Below are positions 1 through 8,817 of a stretch of DNA of 64,000 bases, piece by piece (the stretch's first letter is position 1; each line of letters opens with the position of its first letter). The notes beneath the pieces were generated by a model, which saw nothing but the letters and a program-made list of their open reading frames with translations, did no database searches and was not told the DNA's origin. The position numbers and the translations under genes were made by a program. The stretch is from Pyrodictiaceae archaeon (lineage in GTDB: Archaea > Thermoproteota > Thermoprotei_A > Sulfolobales > Pyrodictiaceae), in NCBI GenBank assembly GCA_027036135.1, contig JALVSY010000030.1, positions 246,222-310,221 on the forward strand, written 5' to 3'.

Positions 1-2
1 TT

Positions 3-833
3 AGCATTGATGAACTTAAGTATATCGGTAAGAATGTGTTCCTCATCCATCTAGGGCATGATCCGTATATCTACCCGATCTGTACCGGAGGCACATGCTA
101 TCATAGTTCTCTTCCTAACGTTGTGTTTGTTCCAGGCGAGTATGTGGGAGGTAGTGTTGAGGAAATTGTAGAAAATCTGAGAGAGCTGCTTGGTGCTTCA
201 AAAAGATTAGCTATAGGTTACTCTGTCCAACATCGCATGCTCTCTCATAGTGTTGCAGAAGCTCTAAGTAGGAATGGTTACGATATTAGATTAGTAGCAC
301 CTGTCCTTGGGTGCTATTATTACAACCTTGTCAAGTATAGAGACGTTGTTGATGCGTTTATAGTAATCGCTGGGGGCTACTTCCACTCTCTAGGCCTCGG
401 ACTAGCTCTTGGAGGCGAAAAAACAGTCCTAAGAGCTGATCCCTACTCCAACAAAGTAGAGAATATCGGTGACAAAGTACTACATGTCCTCTCCAAGAGA
501 TACTGGGCCTTATCACTCTTATCAAGTGCTAAATCGCTTGGCATAATAATCGGGTTACTGCCTGGTCAGTACAGGCCTTGGATAGCTAGTTTCATAGAAG
601 CACTGGCTAGGCGTCGAGGAATAAAAACTTACAAACTTTATGCGAGGTATCTTAGCAGAGAAGTTCTCGATAATTTGAGTCCAAGCGATTACGATGCCTT
701 TGTCGTTACGTCTTGTCCTAGACTGGCTATAGATGATTTAGGTGATTATTGGAAACCCGTACTTACGCCAGCTGAGGCCAGGCTATGGCTTACCGATGCT
801 CTTGGTAAATACGGCTATACTTTTCCATGGTGA
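3..833 (+). CDS. dph2: Diphthamide synthase subunit Dph2 (3' part, start outside window)
   Basis: Archaeal Dph2 is an unusual Fe-S/SAM enzyme that moves the 3-amino-3-carboxypropyl group of SAM onto a histidine of elongation factor 2, the first step of diphthamide synthesis. The frame is open from base 3, and the first possible start (GTG at 36) lies inside conserved sequence, so about 60-80 N-terminal residues are missing at the window edge. Two of the three cluster cysteines expected for the family are visible, in the GCYYYN and SCPRLAIDD motifs; the latter, followed by PVLTPAEA, is typical of the Dph2 C-terminus. The next gene starts 8 bases after the stop, so they are probably co-transcribed. 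Confidence 0.88.
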   Translation, partial: SIDELKYIGKNVFLIHLGHDPYIYPICTGGTCYHSSLPNVVFVPGEYVGGSVEEIVENLRELLGASKRLAIGYSVQHRMLSHSVAEALSRNGYDIRLVAPVLGCYYYNLVKYRDVVDAFIVIAGGYFHSLGLGLALGGEKTVLRADPYSNKVENIGDKVLHVLSKRYWALSLLSSAKSLGIIIGLLPGQYRPWIASFIEALARRRGIKTYKLYARYLSREVLDNLSPSDYDAFVVTSCPRLAIDDLGDYWKPVLTPAEARLWLTDALGKYGYTFPW

Positions 834-841
834 TTAACTAG

Positions 842-1474
842 TTGTTGAAACCTTCACAAATAGTACTTATTTTGGAAAAGAATGTTAAGCGCTTTAGTAA
901 ACCAAAACGTCTTCTCGAACAATACCGCACGCCACCAGAGATAGCTGTTGAGATTGCTCTTTGGTTAAGGAGTATTGGCTGTGAAGTAGTAGTTGACCTA
1001 GGCACAGGTACAGGCATGATAGCCTATGCTTCGTCTCTACTCGGCTTCTATGTCGTCGGAATAGACATTGATAGCGATGCCCTAAAGGATGCTATAGAGT
1101 CAAAGCTCTATAGTAAATTGGCCATAGATTTTGTACAAGCTGATGCCAGATATCTCCCCCTCCGACAAGGTGGCGACAAGTACTGCGTTGCGCAGAATCC
1201 TCCCTTTGGTATACAACGAAAAGGACAAGACACGGTATTTCTTGGAGCAGCTGCTGGGCTCGAGGCTAGTTACATAGCATCAATACATCATGGAGGCTCG
1301 AATAGTGCTCTCAATTACTTAGAAGATTTTATGAAAAAATATGGATACAGGCTTAAGCACATTGAAGCATTTAAGTTCCCAATACCCGCTATGTATCGGA
1401 GCCATACTAGGCGCATCTATTACGCCCCCGCGCTACTACTGCTATTTGAGAGAAAAAGGGTGCACGAGCATTGA
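842..1474 (+). CDS. SAM-dependent N6-adenine methyltransferase, METTL5/HemK-like
   Basis: A 210-residue Rossmann methyltransferase. Motif I reads DLGTGTGMIAYA (about residues 53-64), an acidic residue follows in GIDID, and the catalytic NPPFG motif sits at about residue 119. NPPF with this size and domain order fits the METTL5-like archaeal RNA methyltransferases, so the likely target is a ribosomal RNA adenine; the substrate is inferred from family only. The start is TTG. The stop overlaps the start of csl4 in a TTGA arrangement, which suggests coupled translation with RNA-processing genes. Confidence 0.75.
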   Translation: MLKPSQIVLILEKNVKRFSKPKRLLEQYRTPPEIAVEIALWLRSIGCEVVVDLGTGTGMIAYASSLLGFYVVGIDIDSDALKDAIESKLYSKLAIDFVQADARYLPLRQGGDKYCVAQNPPFGIQRKGQDTVFLGAAAGLEASYIASIHHGGSNSALNYLEDFMKKYGYRLKHIEAFKFPIPAMYRSHTRRIYYAPALLLLFERKRVHEH

Positions 1475-2070
1475 GCAACGTGCTAGCAAGTATCGTTGGT
1501 AAAAAGGTGTACCCTGGCGACGTGCTTTGTACTATAGAGGAGTTTCTGCCAGGTGATGGAGTATACGTTGAGGATGGATATATACGAGCAGCTCGCTTTG
1601 GTATAGTTGAGGTAGATTTTGCTAATAGGTGTATACACGTTAAGCCTCTTGGTAAAAGACCGCGTTTACCAAGAAAAGGTTCAGTAGTATATGGAGTCGT
1701 TACTGGTGTGCCTAGAGAGGAGCTAGCCTTTGTAAAGATATTTGCAGATGAGAGAATGATGCCTTTTAACGGGTTCTTTAGCGGCGTGCTCCACGTATCA
1801 CAGGCTAGTGATACACCGGGCCAGCACAGCATCTACGATTTTGTGAAGCCAGGCGACTTCATAAGGGCAACAATAGTATCTTCTTCAGCGCCATACTTGT
1901 TGTCCATCAAGAGGCCGCAGGATGGTGTGATTCTCGCTTATTGCTCGGTTTGTGGTGCTCCTCTGTATAAGGTTCCGGGTAGCCCATACTTGGTGTGTAA
2001 GCGTTGCGGAAATAAGGAGAAACGCAAGATAGCAATACACTACATGTTGGAGGAGAGAAGAAAGAGGTAG
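1471..2070 (+). CDS. csl4: Exosome RNA-binding subunit Csl4
   Basis: Csl4 forms part of the RNA-binding cap of the archaeal exosome, which degrades and tails RNA 3' to 5'. The protein has 199 residues with the expected order: an N-terminal beta domain (VYPGDVLCTIEEF), a central S1 domain (residues about 65-145) and a C-terminal zinc ribbon with two CxxC pairs (CSVCG and CKRCG). It starts with TTG overlapping the upstream stop and lies 5 bases before the DUF2067 gene, within a tightly packed transcription and RNA-processing operon. Confidence 0.93.
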   Translation: MSNVLASIVGKKVYPGDVLCTIEEFLPGDGVYVEDGYIRAARFGIVEVDFANRCIHVKPLGKRPRLPRKGSVVYGVVTGVPREELAFVKIFADERMMPFNGFFSGVLHVSQASDTPGQHSIYDFVKPGDFIRATIVSSSAPYLLSIKRPQDGVILAYCSVCGAPLYKVPGSPYLVCKRCGNKEKRKIAIHYMLEERRKR

Positions 2071-2075
2071 AACTA

Positions 2076-2720
2076 GTGATGCCTATCAAAGTTATTAAGA
2101 AGAAGCTCTATGTAACAAGCATCCCACCGGGTTTTCCACTAGAAAAGATATACGAGAAAATATCCAGTAATGTCAGGACACCTTTCGCCGAAATAAGTAT
2201 ACGTGGTAATAGGGCATTCATAGAGCTAGTAGGCACCGAGGCCGAAATAAAAGATACATGGTACAGGATTAGGAACGCTCTACAAGATCTCTGGGAGCTA
2301 TACAGATTAGAGAGACAGAAGGAAGCAACAATAAACGCCATAGTTAAGGAAGCTGGACGCACCTTTCCTCCAGAGTCGCTTGTATACGCACTTAAGCTAA
2401 AAGGGTATGATGCGAGGCTGAGCGAAGATAAGCAATACATCTATACTAATGCGCCACCCGATATAGTTGTTGAAAGTGCCCGCCGCATAGCAGAGGTAAT
2501 CGATGAGATAAGATTCCAAGTAAAGGGATCGGCGGCAAAACGCATGATAGCAGCTATAGCCGTTGGTTTATCGGTTGATCCCGAGAAGGTAATAGAGTAT
2601 GGGCTTAAGACGCGCGTTCTAGAAGAAACCGATGATGGACTTAGGCTACGAGAGGAATGGAGAAAAGGTCTAAGAAAGATAGCAGTCATGCTTAAGGGGG
2701 CTGAGCTAGGCTTCGAGTAG
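2076..2720 (+). CDS. DUF2067-like crenarchaeal conserved protein
   Basis: A 214-residue soluble protein with no recognised catalytic motif. The N-terminal third looks like a small alpha/beta domain, the middle is charged and helical, and the C-terminal third resembles a helix-turn-helix-like unit (SVDPEKVIEYGLKTRVL). Its place between csl4 and rpo11 is what I recall for the DUF2067 family of crenarchaea; that family assignment is from memory of gene order and general sequence feel. The function is unknown, but the context suggests a role in RNA metabolism or transcription. Confidence 0.6.
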   Translation: MMPIKVIKKKLYVTSIPPGFPLEKIYEKISSNVRTPFAEISIRGNRAFIELVGTEAEIKDTWYRIRNALQDLWELYRLERQKEATINAIVKEAGRTFPPESLVYALKLKGYDARLSEDKQYIYTNAPPDIVVESARRIAEVIDEIRFQVKGSAAKRMIAAIAVGLSVDPEKVIEYGLKTRVLEETDDGLRLREEWRKGLRKIAVMLKGAELGFE

Positions 2721-2737
2721 GTGGGGCTGAGCAGAAG

Positions 2738-3073
2738 ATGAGTAGCCAAGAGCAATTGCTTGCAGGGTCAAAACTTAGGCTGCTTAAACGCGAGAAAGAC
2801 TCTATTGAAATAGAGCTTGAAGGCGAGGATCACACAATAGCGAATCTGATCGCGAAGTATGCTATACGCAAAAAGGGCGTCGTGTATTCATCATACATAA
2901 TATCTCATCCATTAGTTGGGAAACCCGTGGTCGTGTTATCAACTGATGGTAGTCGTGATCCTTTAGAAGTACTTGAAGAAGTGCTGAACGATATAATCAG
3001 GGATGCAAAGGAGTTCCGCAACAAGCTACAAGAGGTTATAAAAAATAATGCATTCTGCCAAGAAAGAGGCTAG
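2738..3073 (+). CDS. rpo11: DNA-directed RNA polymerase subunit Rpo11 (RpoL)
   Basis: Rpo11 pairs with Rpo3 to form the alpha-like assembly platform of archaeal RNA polymerase. In 111 residues it shows the family core: EGEDHTIANLIAKYA, then SYIISHPLVGKPVVVLSTDG, then a long C-terminal helix beginning DPLEVLEEVLNDII. The N-terminus is slightly longer than average (about 12 extra residues). It overlaps the following small gene by 26 bases. Confidence 0.95.
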   Translation: MSSQEQLLAGSKLRLLKREKDSIEIELEGEDHTIANLIAKYAIRKKGVVYSSYIISHPLVGKPVVVLSTDGSRDPLEVLEEVLNDIIRDAKEFRNKLQEVIKNNAFCQERG

Positions 3074-3410
3074 ACTTTTACTCATTTATAGATGCAACGA
3101 AGGCCTTTATGCAGTAATAGTGTTTAGAGGCCCTTTCCGTCTAGAGTATGCCAGTACTGGTACTAGAGACGTAATTGAGGAAGTTGCGCATTCGAGCATA
3201 TTTGATGAAATACGCTATGTTTGGCCGCCAAGCTTCTCTCGTAAACTTGGGCTAAGTCCTCTACCTAACTTGGAGAGCTATTTTGGCTCTTGTTTACTCT
3301 GCGTGGATAATCTTGCTAAAAATATATGTAGTATAGCAGATAACTTAATAGTTTCCGAAAATTCTTTACTTTTTAAAGACCAGAGAGAAAGCAATAAGAG
3401 GAGCCAGTAG
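3048..3410 (+). CDS. Hypothetical protein between rpo11 and tfs
   Basis: A 120-residue protein that I do not recognise. It starts with an ATG inside the end of rpo11, so it is probably translationally coupled. It has an N-terminal hydrophobic strand (RLLLIYRC), a central region with WPPSFSRKLGLSPLP and a polar basic tail. There is no signal peptide or clear membrane segment. The overlap with rpo11 and the absence of a gap to tfs support a real gene in the operon. Confidence 0.55.
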   Translation: MHSAKKEARLLLIYRCNEGLYAVIVFRGPFRLEYASTGTRDVIEEVAHSSIFDEIRYVWPPSFSRKLGLSPLPNLESYFGSCLLCVDNLAKNICSIADNLIVSENSLLFKDQRESNKRSQ

Positions 3411-3471
3411 CTAAGAGGAGCTAAACTGGCTAAACCGAATTACTATGGTACAAGTCAAGAGGTGAGCGAAG

Positions 3472-3816
3472 ATGAAGTTCTGTCCACGCTGTGGTTCATT
3501 AATGGTTGTCAAGACCATTAATGGTAAAAAAGTATGGGTCTGTCCCAGCTGTGGTTACACCGAGGAAATCAAAGACGATGGAAGTGTCTCAGCACTTGTT
3601 CTAAAGCAGCGGATAAAACACAGCGAGAAAGAGCGGCTAGTGGTAATACCTAAAGATATCAATTGGGAAGCGATGCCAAAGACTAGAGTAACATGTCCAC
3701 GCTGTGGATACCATGAAGCCTATTACTGGGTTGTACAGACTCGTCGTGCCGACGAGCCTCCAACAAGATTCTTCAAGTGTGTGCGCTGCGGATACGTATG
3801 GAGAGAATATGACTGA
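3472..3816 (+). CDS. tfs: Transcription factor S (TFS, TFIIS-like cleavage factor)
   Basis: TFS stimulates RNA cleavage by backtracked RNA polymerase. The 114 residues contain an N-terminal zinc ribbon (CPRCGS ... CPSCGY) resembling Rpb9 and a C-terminal zinc ribbon (CPRCGY ... CVRCGY) carrying RRADEP, whose Asp-Glu pair is the catalytic acidic dipeptide inserted into the polymerase active site. Length and both ribbons match the family. The next small gene starts 8 bases before this stop. Confidence 0.95.
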   Translation: MKFCPRCGSLMVVKTINGKKVWVCPSCGYTEEIKDDGSVSALVLKQRIKHSEKERLVVIPKDINWEAMPKTRVTCPRCGYHEAYYWVVQTRRADEPPTRFFKCVRCGYVWREYD

Positions 3817-4039
3817 CACGGGTAGAGGCGCGGATATTTGTTACGAGGCCGAGTACTTTACTAGACTTTTTAGGAAACTGTTAGAAGATGCAGAGGAGGC
3901 CTATTATCGCACCCCAGTGCACGTCTCGTCAAGGCCATATATGGAGCGTGTGCTTAGGCTAGTACAAGCCGGGCTTAGCGAGTCAATAAGATTACTAAGT
4001 GAATGTAAGAAAGACATGGGGAGTGAGTGGAGTGCTTAG
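3809..4039 (+). CDS. Small hypothetical protein between tfs and pcna
   Basis: A 76-residue protein starting at ATG 3809, overlapping the tfs stop. A longer open frame starts at 3704, but its extra part only mirrors tfs in another frame. The sequence is mostly helical and charged (EAEYFTRLFRKLLEDAEEAYY), with no recognised motif. The tight coupling to tfs argues that it is expressed. I cannot assign a function. Confidence 0.5.
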   Translation: MTDTGRGADICYEAEYFTRLFRKLLEDAEEAYYRTPVHVSSRPYMERVLRLVQAGLSESIRLLSECKKDMGSEWSA

Positions 4040-4104
4040 ACTTGATTTATGCATAGACCTTTTCTAGCTAAGTCTCCTAAATACTAGCTTCTCGGGGAGA
4101 GCGG

Positions 4105-4845
4105 TTGAAAATAACATTCTTTGATGCAAGAGTATGGCGGTACCTGATATCAGCAATCTCTAAAGTAATAGAGGAAGGCGTGTTCATAGTTGATCCAGAG
4201 AAAGGATTTAGATTTAGAGCCATGGATCCCTCACATGTAATTCTACTCGATATGAACTTTCCCCGCGAGTCCTTCGAGGAGTTCGATGTTGATAAGGAGT
4301 ATCAGCTCGGCGTAAACCTAGAAGATCTTGCAAAGGTCCTAAGAAGGGCTAGGAAAGAGGATAAACTAGAGATACGAGCAGACGAGAACACGATATCAAT
4401 TAGCTTCATAGGTAAAGGATATCGTGAGTTCACACTACCATTACTCGATGTAACAGCTGAGGAGATACCAGAGCCCGAGCTAGAGTTCAAGGCAAACGTA
4501 AAAGTGATGAGCGATGTCTATAGAGATACTATTAAGGATGTAGAACTAGTCGGTGACGTGATAAAATTCACGGCCTCCGAGAACGAGTTTCGCGTAGAGT
4601 CTTCAAGCGAGTTAGCAGAAGCGGAGATAGTCTATACCCTTGAGAGTGGTAGCATAATAGAACTGAATGTTGAGGATACTCAGTCAGCGATGTATACGCT
4701 CGAGTACTTTAGCGATCTCTCCGGAGCAGCACGTGTGGCAGATACAATAACTATACGCTTTAGTAGCGAAATGCCTGCTCTTATAGAGCATGAGATACCT
4801 CAGGGAGCTAAGTTTAGTTTCCTAATAGCTCCGCGGGTCGAGTAA
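4105..4845 (+). CDS. pcn: DNA polymerase sliding clamp PCNA
   Basis: PCNA encircles DNA and tethers polymerase, FEN1, ligase and other factors. It has 246 residues with the two-domain clamp pattern: FRAMDPSHVILLDMNFP in domain 1, the LDVTAEEIPEPELEF connector at about residues 113-127, and the C-terminal EHEIPQGAKFSFLIAPRVE tail. Crenarchaea usually carry several PCNA paralogues that form heterotrimers; which one this is cannot be told here. The start is TTG; an AT-rich CCTAAATACT at 4076-4085, about 20 bases upstream, fits a TATA box of a nearly leaderless transcript. Confidence 0.95.
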   Translation: MKITFFDARVWRYLISAISKVIEEGVFIVDPEKGFRFRAMDPSHVILLDMNFPRESFEEFDVDKEYQLGVNLEDLAKVLRRARKEDKLEIRADENTISISFIGKGYREFTLPLLDVTAEEIPEPELEFKANVKVMSDVYRDTIKDVELVGDVIKFTASENEFRVESSSELAEAEIVYTLESGSIIELNVEDTQSAMYTLEYFSDLSGAARVADTITIRFSSEMPALIEHEIPQGAKFSFLIAPRVE

Positions 4846-4948
4846 GGGCCACGAAAAATGCATCAAATTTTATCAATAGTGCCATAATTTATCCTTTAGT
4901 AGCGGGTTGTCTTTAGGCTCGGAACATAGATATAAGGGTCACGTAGTA

Positions 4949-6103
4949 ATGGCCGACCTCTTTCGGCGAACAAAGCGCTTCCTAGAGCGGATAACAAGGA
5001 ACTACTATGAGAGAAAAACACCTCATGTCCCGAATGACTTCATGTTAAGAGAGTTTGCTGCCCAGACCTGGCATAGTAGGAGCTACATAAGGCACATGGC
5101 TTTCCAGAGCATAGAGGAGATAAAAAAATTCCTCGTGACAAAGGCGCCACGTCACTTCTACTATTCCTCAGCTAGGTATAATCAGCCCGAAGCAAACGAT
5201 ATGGAGCTTAAAGGATGGCGCTCTGCAGACCTGGTATTCGATATTGATGCAGACCATTTACCTGAGTGCACAGATAAGGTTATTGAGATAAAAATTGAGG
5301 CAAGCGGTGAGAAAACAAGCCTAGTCGATGACGAGTGTATAGAACGTGCCTCACTCCGTGCTCTCAACCTTAGAGATATACTAGTCTATGAGTTGGGCAT
5401 AGACGAGAAACGCATAGCAATAGAGTTTTCAGGTAATAGAGGTTTTCATGTCACGGCATACCTTGACGACAATAATGAGCTAGCTAAGAGCGGTTCAGAC
5501 GTAAGAAGAGAACTAGTAAACTACATAAAAGCCATAGACCTCCTAGACGAGTCTCTTGAACCGTGGCGCCAGCTCAGCCTTAGACGTGGTAGGCCCAGCC
5601 CTATTCCGCCTAGCCCTCTGAGCGGCGGTGTGCGCGGCCGCCTTGCCAGAATAATGGTGCGCTTAGCTCAGCAACGAGGATTAACAAGTATAGTGGCCAA
5701 GCTATATAAGTTTCAGTCACAGAAGACCACAATGCTGTATGAAAATGCATTAAAAGATCTTGAGCAAGAAGCGCGTGAACTTATTGGAGTGGAAATAGAT
5801 GAGCAAGTAACAATAGATACTTCTCGATTAATCCGTGCACCTTGGAGCCTAAACGGGAAAACAATGCTACCAGTCATGCCTCTAGACGAGCATATGTTAA
5901 TTAGATTCAAGCTCTCTGCACATATCTCCCCGTTTGCAAACATGGAGCCCGTGCGTGTGCGTATGCTTACAAATATCCCGACTAGTATAAAGATTCTAGG
6001 TACAAGAATGAGCTTGAAGAAAGATGATAGACCTAAACTTGATGCTCCCTTGGCGCTCTACTTGCTTAGTAAAGGGCTTGCTATAATAGAGCAGGAGGGG
6101 TGA
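4949..6103 (+). CDS. priS: DNA primase small (catalytic) subunit PriS
   Basis: PriS makes the RNA/DNA primers for replication together with PriL. The catalytic motif FDIDADH (two metal-binding aspartates) and the nearby FYYSSARYN and EFSGNRGFHV segments are clear; a later DTSRLIRAPWSLNGKT segment is also family-typical. I chose ATG 4949 because it places the conserved RNYY..ELREFA-like region at the usual distance from the N-terminus. A TTG at 4907 is an in-frame alternative giving 398 residues. The stop overlaps the GTG of the next gene. Confidence 0.93.
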   Translation: MADLFRRTKRFLERITRNYYERKTPHVPNDFMLREFAAQTWHSRSYIRHMAFQSIEEIKKFLVTKAPRHFYYSSARYNQPEANDMELKGWRSADLVFDIDADHLPECTDKVIEIKIEASGEKTSLVDDECIERASLRALNLRDILVYELGIDEKRIAIEFSGNRGFHVTAYLDDNNELAKSGSDVRRELVNYIKAIDLLDESLEPWRQLSLRRGRPSPIPPSPLSGGVRGRLARIMVRLAQQRGLTSIVAKLYKFQSQKTTMLYENALKDLEQEARELIGVEIDEQVTIDTSRLIRAPWSLNGKTMLPVMPLDEHMLIRFKLSAHISPFANMEPVRVRMLTNIPTSIKILGTRMSLKKDDRPKLDAPLALYLLSKGLAIIEQEG

Positions 6104-6579
6104 TTCCCCCAATGGTTGATGGCTATGACGAGGCTGGATTACAAGCCCTTATTCGCTCGGCCAAGAGGCTTCTAGAAGAAGGTAAGCTAGAAAGCATACT
6201 CGATGATGCGAAGCGCTATAGGGAAGGCTTAGCAAGTACTCTGCTCTCATTAGAAAATTATAAACATAGCGATATATTGGAAACTTATCTTAATATGGCT
6301 AATAAGGCTATTAAACTCTTATTGAAGTCATATAGCACGGCTAACAAGGTTAACAGAGAGGAAGCTGAAGCAACGCTCGCCGGGATAATAGGCTTAGCTG
6401 TTTCAGCAGATAAGTGTACGCTCATAGAGCTAGCAACCGATATCAAGCTCCGGGGTAAGAATAGAAGCCTTGGTTCCATAACTTGTGTTAGCTCCGAGAA
6501 AGCAGTACACATGGTTTTAGCAGATATCGCCTCATTATTGCCCAGCGGCCTCAGTGAAGCCCTCAGAGGCTCAGAGTAG
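6100..6579 (+). CDS. Probable GINS complex subunit (GINS15/51-like)
   Basis: A 159-residue mostly helical protein, starting with a GTG that overlaps the priS stop (ATG 6112 is an alternative preceded by GGAGGGG). GINS bridges MCM helicase and primase/polymerase at the fork. Sequence identity to GINS is not obvious to me; the call rests on gene order, since crenarchaeal GINS15 is encoded next to priS and pcna, and on the all-helical N-terminal half followed by a shorter C-terminal part. Alternative: an unrelated lineage-specific protein. Confidence 0.5.
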   Translation: MIPPMVDGYDEAGLQALIRSAKRLLEEGKLESILDDAKRYREGLASTLLSLENYKHSDILETYLNMANKAIKLLLKSYSTANKVNREEAEATLAGIIGLAVSADKCTLIELATDIKLRGKNRSLGSITCVSSEKAVHMVLADIASLLPSGLSEALRGSE

Positions 6580-6646
6580 TATTTAAGCCAGAACCCTGTC
6601 TCTCGTGATGAGGGTACTAAGTAAGGGGCTGGGGAGTGATAGCGCC

Positions 6647-6931
6647 GTGAAAGTACCAAAGGTGATAGTAACGTACTGTCCCCGTTGCCGTACACATACA
6701 CCACACACAGTAATGATATATAAGCATGGTAAGAGACGTAGCCTTGCAGAAGGTGAGCGCAGATATAGGCGCAAGCAAGAAGGTTATGGTAGCAAGAGGA
6801 AGCCTGAGCAAAAACGCTTCGCAAAGGTAACAAAGAAGGTCGTACTCAAGCTCAAGTGCCAAAAGTGCGGCTACATACTGCACCGTAGAGGCATTAGGCT
6901 TAAGAAAGTTGAATTAGTCGAGGTGAGGTGA
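6647..6931 (+). CDS. rpl44e: Large ribosomal subunit protein eL42 (L44e)
   Basis: A 94-residue basic zinc-ribbon ribosomal protein located near the E site of the large subunit. Cysteine pairs CPRC and CQKC are present, with the [14 protein letters not shown] segment typical of L44e. I chose GTG 6647 (protein starting [14 protein letters not shown]) because the family begins this way and a purine-rich GGGGAGTGAT lies just upstream; an open frame extends to 6605. It begins a short translation-gene run with S27e, aIF2-alpha and Nop10. Confidence 0.95.
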   Translation: MKVPKVIVTYCPRCRTHTPHTVMIYKHGKRRSLAEGERRYRRKQEGYGSKRKPEQKRFAKVTKKVVLKLKCQKCGYILHRRGIRLKKVELVEVR

Positions 6932-6937
6932 GACCTT

Positions 6938-7138
6938 ATGGTCAAGAAGCTCAAGATACTAGTTCCTCAGCCGCGTAGCAGGTTCCTATTGGTACGCTGC
7001 CCGGTATGCGGAAACGAGCAAGTAGTATTCAGCCATGCTACTTTCCCGGTACGTTGCCTAGTATGCGGTGCACAGCTAGTCGAGCCTACTGGAGGAAAAG
7101 CAAAGATACATGGCCAGGTAGTTAGAGTCCTCGGCTAA
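6938..7138 (+). CDS. rps27e: Small ribosomal subunit protein eS27 (S27e)
   Basis: A 66-residue zinc-ribbon protein of the small subunit. Two cysteine pairs (CPVCGNE and CLVCGAQL) are spaced as expected, and the C-terminus [15 protein letters not shown] is family-typical. It starts 6 bases after eL42, so both are surely in the same transcript. Confidence 0.95.
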   Translation: MVKKLKILVPQPRSRFLLVRCPVCGNEQVVFSHATFPVRCLVCGAQLVEPTGGKAKIHGQVVRVLG

Positions 7139-7225
7139 TAATAGCTATATGGCTTATGTAAAGCTTAGGTATTCGCCTTTTTCTAGGAATAACCTGCTTC
7201 AAGAGACGTACATAGTTCGTTTTTA

Positions 7226-8071
7226 TTGAGTCTCTCTAATAGGGTATCAAGAGGTGATATAGTAACCTTGGCAATTAGGAAGAAAGAGCTACCCGATGTA
7301 GGCGAACTCGTTGTAGCAACAGTGAGAGAAGTATATGACTATGGAGCCTACCTTAACCTCGACGAGTATGGCGGCCTAGAAGCATACTTGCCGTGGAGCG
7401 AGGTTGCTTCTCGATGGGTCCGTAGCATTCATGATGTAGTTAAGCCTGGCCAGAAAGTCGTTGTAAAGGTTATACGTGTTCATAGAAAGAGAAAAACAGT
7501 TGATGTATCATTAAAGAGAGTTACTGATAGTGAAAGAAAGCGTAAAATGGCGCAGTGGAAGCGTGAGCAGAAAGCACTCAAGATCCTCGAGATAATTGGG
7601 CAGAAGAAGGGCAAGACCCTCGAGGAGATATACGAAGTAGTTGGGCGCAAGCTTGAGGAAACATTTGGCGACTTAATGACCGCCTTCGAGGAAGCCGTTA
7701 TACGAGGAGCCGAAGCCCTTAGGGAGGCTGGTATACCTGAGGAATGGATAGAGCCCATCCTAGAGGAAGTTAAGAGGCATGTGCACGTCAAGAGAGTGAA
7801 AATAGAGGGTACAATAATAGCTACTTCTAGGGCAGGCGATGGAGTTGAGAGAGTAAAGAAGGTCCTCCTTGCAATGAAGCAACAGCTACTAAGATTCTCT
7901 AAGGACATAAGTGCACGCCTATATACCATAGGTGCGCCGCGCTACAAGATAGAGCTAGAAGCATACGATTATAGAACCATTGAGAAAGCGCTTGAGGAGG
8001 CCCTTAGCGAGGCGGAAAAGAACGCTAAGAAGCTAGGGGTAGAGTTTAGCTTCACACGTGAAAGGAAGTAA
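7226..8071 (+). CDS. eif2a: Translation initiation factor 2 subunit alpha (aIF2-alpha)
   Basis: aIF2-alpha is part of the heterotrimer that carries initiator tRNA to the ribosome. The 281 residues show an N-terminal S1 domain (GELVVATVREVYDYGAYLNL), the helical middle domain and a C-terminal alpha/beta domain (KKVLLAMKQQLL...YTIGAPRYKI). The start is TTG at 7226. The archaeal subunit lacks the eukaryotic phosphoregulation context, so constitutive activity is expected. An 87-base gap separates it from S27e. Confidence 0.95.
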   Translation: MSLSNRVSRGDIVTLAIRKKELPDVGELVVATVREVYDYGAYLNLDEYGGLEAYLPWSEVASRWVRSIHDVVKPGQKVVVKVIRVHRKRKTVDVSLKRVTDSERKRKMAQWKREQKALKILEIIGQKKGKTLEEIYEVVGRKLEETFGDLMTAFEEAVIRGAEALREAGIPEEWIEPILEEVKRHVHVKRVKIEGTIIATSRAGDGVERVKKVLLAMKQQLLRFSKDISARLYTIGAPRYKIELEAYDYRTIEKALEEALSEAEKNAKKLGVEFSFTRERK

Positions 8072-8089
8072 ACAAGGAGGACCCAGGGC

Positions 8090-8272
8090 ATGCAATGGCT
8101 TTTAAGACGTTGCACTAAATGTGGACGATACACTCTTAGGAGAGATAAATGCCCTGTCTGTGGTGCCCCGGTACAGGTACCTCATCCGCCAAGATTCTCT
8201 CCAGAGGACAAATATGTCGCATATCGTTACCGTATGAAGCTAGCGGCTCTCCGCGAACAAGTGAGTAAATAG
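8090..8272 (+). CDS. nop10: H/ACA RNP component Nop10
   Basis: A 60-residue protein of the H/ACA box ribonucleoprotein, which guides pseudouridylation with Cbf5, Gar1 and L7Ae. The zinc ribbon (CTKCGRYTL ... CPVCGAPV) is followed by the PHPPRFSPEDKYVAYRYR linker that binds Cbf5. It follows aIF2-alpha by 18 bases, an arrangement common in crenarchaea. Confidence 0.95.
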   Translation: MQWLLRRCTKCGRYTLRRDKCPVCGAPVQVPHPPRFSPEDKYVAYRYRMKLAALREQVSK

Positions 8273-8310
8273 ATTGGGCCCTTCTAGCGCCTCTTATACT
8301 TCCCCTTATT

Positions 8311-8817
8311 TTACCAAGGTACGGGTTTTAGTCTAAGCTTATGCGCAGCGGTATTAGTAGCCCTGTGCAACGCCATAACTACTGGCGCGAAGCCTAGTAT
8401 AACCCATGGATTAAGCACCAAGTGAGCAGAGTACAGCATATAGAGAGCACCGGAGTAGAAGTCTAGCTGGTCTAGAACCGGAGCTGGCGCCCCTCTCTCA
8501 AGCCCTATTCTTCTCTTGATAAAGGCTCCAAGCATGTCACCCAAGAGAGCGCCAAGCGCAGCTAATACCCCTCCATAGAATATTATAGGAGAGCATGTAA
8601 GTGCAGCTAGGAATAGGGCTACAGTAGAGCCGTATAGGAATCCTATGATTAGCCCCTCCCAGGTCTTTCCCGGGCCCAGTAAGGGACGCCCATCCCGCAG
8701 CACTAGGCCCCTGTCTATCGGTGTGCCCTTGTACCGTAACAGTACTGGTGCGCCATTGGCAGCGAGCGCAGGCAATAATACCAGTATAGTGTTTAGAGGG
8801 TTCAGCAGGTAAGCCAT
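8311..8817 (-). CDS. carS: CDP-archaeol synthase CarS
   Basis: CarS activates digeranylgeranylglyceryl phosphate with CTP to form CDP-archaeol, the precursor of archaeal polar lipids. The 168 residues form about five membrane helices; the cytoplasmic motifs GPGKTWEG (residues 50-57) and GDMLGAFIKRRIGLERG (about 93-109) with VLDQLDF match the CDP-alcohol activating family. Its start overlaps the end of the upstream RecA-fold gene by 16 bases. Confidence 0.92.
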   Translation of the reverse strand: MAYLLNPLNTILVLLPALAANGAPVLLRYKGTPIDRGLVLRDGRPLLGPGKTWEGLIIGFLYGSTVALFLAALTCSPIIFYGGVLAALGALLGDMLGAFIKRRIGLERGAPAPVLDQLDFYSGALYMLYSAHLVLNPWVILGFAPVVMALHRATNTAAHKLRLKPVPW